From contig NZ_CP034448.1 of NCBI RefSeq assembly GCF_003952465.1, positions 1,302,001-1,366,000 of the forward strand: a stretch of 64,000 bases of DNA, in the 5' to 3' direction. The stretch is from Mesorhizobium sp. M1B.F.Ca.ET.045.04.1.1. GTDB taxonomy: Bacteria > Pseudomonadota > Alphaproteobacteria > Rhizobiales > Rhizobiaceae. Below, one piece after another: positions 57,892-64,000 of the stretch; the stretch's first letter is position 1, and the number at the start of each line of letters is the position of its first letter. Below the pieces are notes generated by a model. The model did not search any database. It was not told the origin of the DNA and was given only the letters and a program-made list of their open reading frames with translations. Both the position numbers and the translations under genes were made by a program.

Positions 57892-58926
57892 TGTGAGCTT
57901 TCGGGAGGTTGTCCATTCGGACCGGACCGAGGAGACTGGAGTTACCACGCTTCAGCATCCATCGGAGGATCCGAATGAACATCCATAAGAATGCCCGTCT
58001 CACACCGCTGCGTCGAGAGGAGATGGCGCTGTCGGTGATAGAAGGCGCTTTCTCCAAAGCCCATGCGGCGCGTGTCTACGGCGTGTCGGCCAAGATCGTG
58101 GCGCGCTGGGTCGAGCGCTACAAGTCCGAAGGGCGGGCCGGCATGATCGACCGTTCCTCGCGGCCCGCCCATATGCCGCAGGCCACCGCTGCGTTGATCG
58201 CCGAGCGCATCATGGCGCTGCGGCGGCAACGTTGGACCGGCAAGCACATCGCCCATGAGGTCGGCGTCTCGCCCGCCACCGTTAGCCGGGTTCTCAAGCG
58301 TGCCGGACTGTCGCGGTTGCGGGATATCGAACCGGCCGAGCCGATCCGACGCTACGAGCGCGAGCATCCTGGCGAGATGATCCATATCGATATCAAGAAG
58401 CTCGGTCGTTTCGAGCGCATCGGTCATCGCATTACCGGCAAGCGCACCGGCAATGCCAGCTCGCGCGGCAGCAGTTGGGAGTTCGTCCATGTCTGCATCG
58501 ACGACGCCTCCCGCATCGCCTTCTCGCAGATCCTGCCCGACGAGAAAAAAGAAAGCGCCATCGCCTTCCTCAAGGCGGCGGTGGCCTACTACGCCAGCCT
58601 CGGCGTCACGATAGCCCGCGTCATGACCGACAACGGCTCCTGCTACAGATCAAAGGCCTTCGCCAAGGCCTGCCGCGATCTCGGCCTCAAGCACGTCAGG
58701 ACAAGACCCTATACACCCAAGACCAATGGCAAGGCCGAGCGCTTCATCCAGACAGCACTGCGCGAATGGGCTTATGCCATCGCTTATCCGACTTCAGATC
58801 ACCGCGCCGCAGAGTTGCCGGTCTGGCTGCACAGATACAATTGGCACCGTCCCCACGGGAGCCTAAAGTCCAAAACACCTATCAGTCGCCTCGCTCTAAC
58901 CGAGGACAACCTGTTGAGGCTCCACA
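57892..58926 (+). mobile_element. IS481-family insertion sequence with target duplication
   Basis: The 1035-bp element starts TGTGAGC and ends GGCTCCACA, with imperfect inverted ends of about 23 bases (TGTG...AGGTTGTCC). It is flanked on both sides by the six bases GCTAGC (57886-57891 and 58927-58932), a direct target duplication. IS481 elements are known to choose NCTAGN targets, which GCTAGC fits. It carries one transposase gene and looks intact. Confidence 0.85.
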
Positions 58927-58931
58927 GCTAG
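57975..58931 (+). CDS. IS481-family transposase
   Basis: The 318-residue protein has an N-terminal helix-turn-helix pair (SKAHAARVYGVSAKIVARWV, GVSPATVSRVLKRAGL) and a DDE integrase core: HIDIKKLGRF, then VMTDNGSCYRSKAF, then KTNGKAERFIQTALREWAYA. GGAGG precedes the ATG at 57975. The stop codon TAG (58929-58931) lies in the target duplication, not inside the element, so translation ends only because the CTAG target supplies it. Confidence 0.93.
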   Translation: MNIHKNARLTPLRREEMALSVIEGAFSKAHAARVYGVSAKIVARWVERYKSEGRAGMIDRSSRPAHMPQATAALIAERIMALRRQRWTGKHIAHEVGVSPATVSRVLKRAGLSRLRDIEPAEPIRRYEREHPGEMIHIDIKKLGRFERIGHRITGKRTGNASSRGSSWEFVHVCIDDASRIAFSQILPDEKKESAIAFLKAAVAYYASLGVTIARVMTDNGSCYRSKAFAKACRDLGLKHVRTRPYTPKTNGKAERFIQTALREWAYAIAYPTSDHRAAELPVWLHRYNWHRPHGSLKSKTPISRLALTEDNLLRLHS

Positions 58932-58962
58932 CGATCCCACCAGTTGAGTTGCTCCAAGTCGG

Positions 58963-58978
58963 TGTCTAGCTTTCTACA
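58963..58978 (+). promoter_or_regulatory. NifA upstream activator site 1 of the P450 operon
   Basis: TGTCTAGCTTTCTACA matches TGT-N10-ACA exactly, about 105 bases before the -24 element. Confidence 0.7.
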
Positions 58979-58983
58979 TTCTG

Positions 58984-58999
58984 TGTCCGACGCTGGACA
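58984..58999 (+). promoter_or_regulatory. NifA upstream activator site 2 of the P450 operon
   Basis: TGTCCGACGCTGGACA also matches TGT-N10-ACA exactly. It is centred 21 bases, two helical turns, from site 1, so both would lie on one face of the DNA. Confidence 0.7.
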
Positions 59000-59081
59000 A
59001 GAATGTTGCAATCCCGACCAGCAAGTCAGCGCAGGCGCCACCTGTTGCCCAGCAAACGGCAAGGATTATCGAAAGACGAAT

Positions 59082-59097
59082 TCGGCACGGAGCTTGC
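59082..59097 (+). promoter_or_regulatory. Sigma-54 promoter of the P450 operon
   Basis: TCGGCACGGAGCTTGC has GG and GC ten bases apart and differs from TTGGCACG-N4-TTGC by one base. Transcription would start near 59109. Confidence 0.7.
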
Positions 59098-59109
59098 ACC
59101 AACGATTGC

Positions 59110-60375
59110 ATGCAAATGCCGACAGCATCTCATGAACGGTCTCTCGATTCTGGCGCGGTTAAATCGCGGCCGGTTCCAGATCATGTCCCGCCCGAAATGG
59201 TGAGGGACTTCAGCCTGTTTACGTCGCCCGGCATGTTGCCGACCGCTAACGGGGATCCGCATGCAGCGGTTGCTTGCGTTCATGCCGGGCCTCCGATCTT
59301 TTATTCAACCAGCAACACGCGCGACGGTCGGGGTACCTGGGTCATCACTCGCGCGAGCGACCAGCGCCGGGTGCTGCAGGACACCGAAACGTTTTCCAGC
59401 CATCGCAGCATCTTCGCCTCTGTGCTCGGCGAGAGCTGGCCGATGATCCCGCTTGAGCTCGATCCGCCATTCCACGGTGTTTTTCGCTCACTGCTCAATC
59501 CGCTGCTTTCGCCAAAGCGGGTAATGGCATTGGAGCCGGCTGTCCGGGAACGAGCGATCAAGCTGATCGACAGGATCGCCGCATCAGGCACGAGCTGCGA
59601 CATCATGAAGGATTTTGCAGTTCCGTTCGCGGTCAATATCTTCCTTCGCTTTATTGGGCTTTCGGACAACGGACTAGAAACATTTGTCGGCTGGGCTAGA
59701 GATCTGCTCCACGGCGATAAGGAGCAACGACCACCCGCAGCCCGGACGATCGTGGCCTTCATCGACGAACTTGCCACCGAGCGCCGCAAGGAGCCGGTCG
59801 ATGATTTCATGACCTTCATCGTGAAGGCAAAGGTCGAGGGTCGTCTGCTCAGTGACGAAGAAGTCCGTGGCATCGGCGTGCTTGTGTTCGTCGCGGGACT
59901 CGACACGGTCTCAGCAGCCATATGCTTCGACTTGGCCCATCTCGCGCGCAACCCCAAAGATCAGGAATTGCTACGAAGCGAACCGGACCGGATTGCCGTC
60001 GCTGCGGAAGAATTGCTGCGCGCCTATTCGACCATTCAGATGATCCGAGTGGCAACGAAGGATGTCGACTTCAAAGGCGCGCCGATCCGCAAGGGAGACT
60101 ATGTTTCCTGTGCCACGATGATTGCCAATCGTGACCCGGCGGAATTCGAATGCCCGAATGAGATCGATCTGGCGCGCGAGGACAACCGGCACGCTGCCTT
60201 TGGCTATGGTCCCCATCGTTGTCTTGGCTCACACCTTGCCCGGCGGGAGATTGTCATTGGCCTGGAGGAGTGGCTGGCGCGCATCCCAGCCTTTCGGATC
60301 AAGACAGGGACTGAACCTATCACCTTCGGCGGCCATGTGTTCGGGATCGAGAATCTGATCCTGGACTGGTCCTGA
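59110..60375 (+). CDS. Cytochrome P450, CYP127A-like
   Basis: The protein has the I-helix AGLDT, the ExxR motif EELLR and the haem loop [10 protein letters not shown] with its cysteine, as in bacterial class I P450s. Gene order and sequence resemble the y4vG (CYP127A1) cluster of the NGR234 symbiotic plasmid. The longest frame starts at 59110 (421 residues), but a sigma-54 start at about 59109 would leave no leader. The ATG at 59197 ([11 protein letters not shown]) is therefore at least as likely. The substrate is unknown; gibberellin-operon P450s are a different set. The next gene supplies a ferredoxin. Confidence 0.88.
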   Translation: MQMPTASHERSLDSGAVKSRPVPDHVPPEMVRDFSLFTSPGMLPTANGDPHAAVACVHAGPPIFYSTSNTRDGRGTWVITRASDQRRVLQDTETFSSHRSIFASVLGESWPMIPLELDPPFHGVFRSLLNPLLSPKRVMALEPAVRERAIKLIDRIAASGTSCDIMKDFAVPFAVNIFLRFIGLSDNGLETFVGWARDLLHGDKEQRPPAARTIVAFIDELATERRKEPVDDFMTFIVKAKVEGRLLSDEEVRGIGVLVFVAGLDTVSAAICFDLAHLARNPKDQELLRSEPDRIAVAAEELLRAYSTIQMIRVATKDVDFKGAPIRKGDYVSCATMIANRDPAEFECPNEIDLAREDNRHAAFGYGPHRCLGSHLARREIVIGLEEWLARIPAFRIKTGTEPITFGGHVFGIENLILDWS

Positions 60376-60404
60376 AGTTTCAGCCAACGACATTGGAGTT
60401 CGCT

Positions 60405-61253
60405 ATGCGTGTCGTCGTACATAAAGCCAGATGCCAGGGTCATGCGCGCTGCTGGGCGCGGGCGCCGAGAGTCTTCAAGCTTGATGACGCCGGCTACATC
60501 TTGCCCGGTGATATTGATGTTGCCGATGGGGAGCAACTGCTTGCCTCAAAAGGGGTACGAGCCTGCCCCGAACAAGCTCTGGAAGTTGACGAGCCCCCCG
60601 CTAACTCAGTTGTAGAGAGAGACACACGCAAAGTGCAGACTGGCATCGGGAAGGATAAAACAATCATACAATTCGCGACAGACCCTGTCGACCACGCGAA
60701 AATTACCGAACTGCGTGACCGAGAGGCGATCCGCAACTGCCTGTATCGGTACTGCCGCGGGATAGACCGCGCCGATGAGGCGGCGCTGCGTAGCGCATAC
60801 TGGCCCGAAGCGTATGACAGGCACGGTCCCTATTGCGGACCGGCAGAGGACTTCATCCAATTTGCTCTCGGTCTGCCGGGGCACCGTAACATCCATCAAA
60901 TCACGAACAGCCTGATCGACTTCATCAGTTCAGCAGAGGCCGCGGTCGAGAGCTATTTCACCGCGCTGCAACGCGGACCGGATACAGACCAAGAAATACG
61001 TCAGACGCTGCTTTGCGGCCGTTACTGCGATCTGTTTCAGAAGAGGCAGGACGAGTGGCGAATTGCGGAACGGACAGTCGTCTACGATTGGGTTGAGGAG
61101 CAAATCCCGCCAGCGATTCTTGAGGCAGATAGGTTCGGCCGGCGACAGCCGATTGGAGCACAACATCCAGACGATCCCATCTACCAGTTGCTCAAGGGTC
61201 ACATCCCCACCGACCAAGATGGCGTCGAGGGTCCCCAACTGGGAGCTGCATAA
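60405..61253 (+). CDS. 3Fe-4S-type ferredoxin fused to a SnoaL-like domain
   Basis: Residues 1-66 form a P450-partner ferredoxin: CQGHARC supplies the first two cysteines and RACPEQAL the last. After a linker, residues 100-250 ([41 protein letters not shown], then a run ending in [14 protein letters not shown]) form a SnoaL/NTF2-like cone as in polyketide cyclases and dehydratases. The ATG at 60405 has GGAG before it. Joining the redox partner to a possible cyclase or dehydratase suggests that both act on the same P450 product. That is inference. Confidence 0.8.
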   Translation: MRVVVHKARCQGHARCWARAPRVFKLDDAGYILPGDIDVADGEQLLASKGVRACPEQALEVDEPPANSVVERDTRKVQTGIGKDKTIIQFATDPVDHAKITELRDREAIRNCLYRYCRGIDRADEAALRSAYWPEAYDRHGPYCGPAEDFIQFALGLPGHRNIHQITNSLIDFISSAEAAVESYFTALQRGPDTDQEIRQTLLCGRYCDLFQKRQDEWRIAERTVVYDWVEEQIPPAILEADRFGRRQPIGAQHPDDPIYQLLKGHIPTDQDGVEGPQLGAA

Positions 61254-61401
61254 GTGGGTAGAAATGGAGGATGAGCGCCCTACGGGAACGACATCTGTGT
61301 GGGGCCGCAACTGGCGGTCACTGCAACGATTTGGCTCGGCCCTTCATTCCGCCCAAGGTTGATGGGCTGAGATCACAAGCGGTCATCGTGGAGAAGCTCT
61401 C
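61254..61401. other. Gap between ferredoxin-fusion and SDR genes
   Basis: About 150 bases with no promoter or terminator that I can see; the genes read in the same direction and are probably one operon. Confidence 0.3.
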
Positions 61402-63003
61402 GTGAAACTGGCAGCACGCACCGTAATCATCACAGGCGCTGCGGGCGGGATCGGCCGTGCCCTGGTCGATATCCTTGCCGCGGACGGAGACACTGTAGTT
61501 GCGGTGGACCTTCCGGGCAGTGGTGTGGTTGAACTGGCTCGGGATCTCGGGTCGCCGCACGTCGGTCTGGAGTGCGATGTGTCGCGAGAGAAGGACATGC
61601 TCTCACTTTTCGGCCAGGTCGAAGCACGGTTCGCGCAAATCGATGTCCTCATCAACAATGCGGCGGTTGGACCCACGATGGATAGGATCATCGACACCGC
61701 TGTCGATACCTTCCGACGCGGCGTGACAGTGAACCTTATTGGGCCATTCGTTATGGCCCGGGAAGCGGCGCGGCGCATGAAGCCGGGCGGTGCGATCGTC
61801 AATGTGGCTTCGATGGCGGGCGTGGTCGGCAATCCCAGGCGCAACGCCTACGCAGCCTCGAAAGCTGGCGTGATCTCGTTGACAAAGTCCCTTGCATGCG
61901 AGTGGGCTATGCGAGGAATCCGCGTCACGGCGGTGGCGCCGGGCTCCGTCCGCACCCCAATGGTCACAGAACTGGCACGCGCTGGCAAAATGGACCTCGC
62001 GGCGATACGCCGCCGCGTGCCGATGGGGCGCTTGGCTCGCCCCGACGAGATCGCCAGGGTCGTGCGTTTTCTGAGCAGCACGCAGGCGCGCTACATCACC
62101 GGCTCGGTGCTGGCAGTCGACGGAGGCTGGATGTCATTCAACCAGCCGGGGGATGCTCACCCGCCGGTGGATGGTGCGCTCCAAGCCGAGCTCTCCTGTC
62201 CGGCCGAATGCACAGATGCGCGAATCGTGCTCGTCACCGGTGGCGCAAAAAGCATTGGCGCGGCCGTCGCTCGCCGCTTTGCCGCGAACGGCGACACCGT
62301 CGTGATTGCTGATAAAGATGGCACTGCAGCGGCAGAGCTGGCTACATCGCTCCCCGGCAAGCATCTGGCGAAATCGCTGGACGTGGCCGTCGAGAGCGAT
62401 GTGGTGTCGATGTTCGAAGAACTGAGGGGACGCTTCGGGTATATCGATGTTCTGGTCAATAGTGCTGATACCGCCGACAGGATTGTGCCTGCGATCGAGC
62501 AACTGTCGAAACAGCTCGAACACGTCCTGGATGTCAACCTTACCGGCGCCTTCACCTGCGCGCGCGAAGCGATCAAGGCTATGCGCCCGGGCGGCGTGAT
62601 CCTCAATCTCGGGTCGATCGACAGCTTTCTGCCGTTCGCGCCGCGCCATGCCTACGGCGCCTCCAAGGCGGGGATGGATATGCTGACCCGTTGCATGGCG
62701 GCCGAACTCGGGCCGGTCGGAATTCGGACAGCCACCGTCGCTCCTGGCCACATCCGCACGCCCGCACTTGCTCAGTTGGCCAAAGCCGGCCGCATCGACC
62801 TGACAGCAATCGGACGACGCATCCCCATGGGCAGGATGGGACGGCCAGAAGACGTCGCAGATGCATCGTTCTTCCTTGCTTCGTCTGACGCCTCATACAT
62901 CAACGGCTCGATCCTCTACGTGGACGGCGGCTGGACCTCGTTCGGTGATGCGGGAAACGCCAGCGAACTCTATGACGAATGTTTTGCGGAGGCCGCAGGT
63001 TAA
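61402..63003 (+). CDS. Tandem (double) short-chain dehydrogenase/reductase
   Basis: Two complete SDR units are joined in one 533-residue chain. Unit 1 (1-250) has TGAAGGIGRAL, NNAA, the Ser in VNVASMAGV and YAASK. Unit 2 (270-533) has VTGGAKSIGAAVARR, NSAD, LNLGSIDS and YGASK. Both ends of each unit are kept (VLAVDGGWMSF and ILYVDGGWTSF), so both may be active and form an internal pseudo-dimer. The start is GTG at 61402 (GGAGAAG upstream). NGR234 y4vI is a similar double SDR. It presumably oxidises a hydroxyl made by the P450. Confidence 0.9.
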   Translation: MKLAARTVIITGAAGGIGRALVDILAADGDTVVAVDLPGSGVVELARDLGSPHVGLECDVSREKDMLSLFGQVEARFAQIDVLINNAAVGPTMDRIIDTAVDTFRRGVTVNLIGPFVMAREAARRMKPGGAIVNVASMAGVVGNPRRNAYAASKAGVISLTKSLACEWAMRGIRVTAVAPGSVRTPMVTELARAGKMDLAAIRRRVPMGRLARPDEIARVVRFLSSTQARYITGSVLAVDGGWMSFNQPGDAHPPVDGALQAELSCPAECTDARIVLVTGGAKSIGAAVARRFAANGDTVVIADKDGTAAAELATSLPGKHLAKSLDVAVESDVVSMFEELRGRFGYIDVLVNSADTADRIVPAIEQLSKQLEHVLDVNLTGAFTCAREAIKAMRPGGVILNLGSIDSFLPFAPRHAYGASKAGMDMLTRCMAAELGPVGIRTATVAPGHIRTPALAQLAKAGRIDLTAIGRRIPMGRMGRPEDVADASFFLASSDASYINGSILYVDGGWTSFGDAGNASELYDECFAEAAG

Positions 63004-63141
63004 TTGCCAGGCCTTCGCAGGGCGACCGGCCGAGCATTATGAAGCCTCGGCTCCACGACGCACCTGAGGTGCTTGAGATCCAAGCATGTGCATGCCGAGC
63101 ACATTCCCGGTCGGCTGACGTGTCTATAACGAGGAGAAATC

Positions 63142-64000
63142 ATGGAATTTGCCACTTTCATTCTGGCCGCCCAGCGTGGCTATCACCAATCCTCAGAAAG
63201 CGTCATCCGCAACTCCATCGAACAGGCCGTCGCTTCGGAGCAGGCTGGGTTCAACACCGCGTGGTTTGCTGAGCACCACTTCAACAATTACAGCCTCATA
63301 CCATCCCCGCTGATGATGGTGGCGCACTGCGCCGGCTTGACAAGCACGATTCGCCTGGGCACTGCCGTCTGCGTGCTGCCGCTTTACCAACCGCAGCGCC
63401 TGCTGTCCGAGATCGGCTTCGCCGACATCGTTGCGAACGGCCGTCTCGAGCTCGGCGTAGGCTTGGGATACCAGCAGTTCGAGTTCGAACGGTTCGGCGT
63501 GGACATCGATGAGGCGCCGGCCGTCTTTTCGGAATACCTGGACATCATTCTCAAGGGCCTCAACCAAAACGTCTTCGAACACGACGGCCAGTATGAGAAG
63601 ATCCCCCCAACAGCGATTTCGGTCCGCACAGTCCAGCAGCCGACGCCGCCTATCTGGATCGCTGGCGGAGCCGCACGGATGGCTCGGGCCTACCGCGAGG
63701 GGCACAATTTTTTTGTCACAGCCTTCCACGACGGCTTAGAGACTTTGACCACACTGCGTGAATCAGTCGAGAGGGCGGCGGCATCCGAGGAAAAGAACGT
63801 CACCGACGTCAAGATATCGCTGCTGCGCTGCTGCTATGCCAGCCACGACGAGTTGGAGATCAACAGCTATCTCGACAATGCCCGCTTCCAGCGCCGGCTT
63901 TCTGAAGCCCTGCATCAGCGCCGCCAACAGAGCCACGATGGCTACCTGCTGCAGGAGACACCGACCCAGCAGGATCTGTCCTTCGAGACCATGCGCAAAA
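63142..64000 (+). CDS. Luciferase-like (LLM) flavin monooxygenase, 3' end outside window
   Basis: GAGGAGAAATC precedes the ATG at 63142. The 286 visible residues start MEFATFILAAQRGYHQSSES and contain WFAEHHFNNYSL, RLGTAVCVLPLYQPQRLLSE, LELGVGLGYQQFEFERFG and PPIWIAGGAARMA, all typical of bacterial luciferase-type monooxygenases using FMNH2. NGR234 y4vJ is of this kind. It is the fourth gene of the P450 operon. Confidence 0.88.
   Translation, partial: MEFATFILAAQRGYHQSSESVIRNSIEQAVASEQAGFNTAWFAEHHFNNYSLIPSPLMMVAHCAGLTSTIRLGTAVCVLPLYQPQRLLSEIGFADIVANGRLELGVGLGYQQFEFERFGVDIDEAPAVFSEYLDIILKGLNQNVFEHDGQYEKIPPTAISVRTVQQPTPPIWIAGGAARMARAYREGHNFFVTAFHDGLETLTTLRESVERAAASEEKNVTDVKISLLRCCYASHDELEINSYLDNARFQRRLSEALHQRRQQSHDGYLLQETPTQQDLSFETMRK

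Noticed and set aside
57713..58978. TGTAGA and TCTACA as ends of the IS481-type element
   Set aside because: Only six bases match, and no target duplication fits. The ends TGTG/CACA at 57892 and 58926 with GCTAGC duplications are much better, and the TCTACA belongs to a NifA site.

Overview
The window is a stretch of an alphaproteobacterial, almost certainly Mesorhizobium, chromosome that carries a symbiosis island. The evidence is a full Nod-factor gene set (nodABC, nodIJ, nodH, nodL, two copies of nodFE, nodD), nod boxes, fixABCX, nifB-fdxN-nifZ-fixU, nifW, nifS, an O2-sensitive type NifA and many sigma-54/NifA promoters. nodFE (polyunsaturated acyl chain) plus nodH (sulfation) fits a symbiont of temperate legumes of the Astragalus/Oxytropis/Caragana kind; that host guess is inference.

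Layout. 1-11.8 kb is a defence-like island: a DUF4011-type superfamily I helicase (cut by the window edge), an RloC/PrrC-like ATPase with a candidate anticodon-nuclease tail, a truncated restriction-endonuclease gene, and a compact three-gene operon (metallophosphoesterase, AAA ATPase, unknown Rossmann-like protein) that I could not match to a named system. 12-20.7 kb is an accessory zone full of decayed genes (frameshifted methyltransferase, M16 protease, sugar-binding protein, CysK and multicopper-oxidase fragments) around an intact gltD and a TauD-type dioxygenase. 20.7-29.2 kb holds nodFE copy 1 and nodABC-IJ-H. 29.5-33.2 kb holds dctA with a sigma-54 promoter, a LacI-type regulator and a TIM-barrel gene. 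33.2-38.8 kb holds nodD, an IS110-type pseudogene and nodFE copy 2. 39.1-45.4 kb holds nifA, nodL and the nifB operon, which ends in a SIR2-like gene. 45.5-47.1 kb is a decayed segment containing remnants of a second nifA and an IS66 orfA. 47.3-53.6 kb carries fixABCX, nifW, nifS and hesB on the minus strand. 53.8-56.7 kb carries a haem-utilisation gene and an MFS exporter. 57.9-58.9 kb is an intact IS481-type element. 58.9-64 kb is a NifA/sigma-54-type promoter followed by a P450, ferredoxin-fusion, double-SDR and luciferase-like monooxygenase operon that runs off the right edge.

How it works together. NodD acting at four nod boxes would drive Nod-factor synthesis: NodC/NodB/NodA make the acylated chitin backbone, NodF/NodE the special fatty acid, NodL and NodH add acetate and sulfate, and NodI/NodJ export it. 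In bacteroids the LacI-type regulator may activate nifA through a palindromic operator found upstream of both nifA and its own neighbour. NifA with RpoN then turns on fixABCX, nifB, hesB-nifS, probably dctA, and the P450 operon. The most striking features are the mosaic nodE paralogues, nodD remnants beside three of the four nod boxes, the replacement of the usual fixX-nifA-nifB order by a nifA relic, and the unnamed three-gene operon in the defence island.
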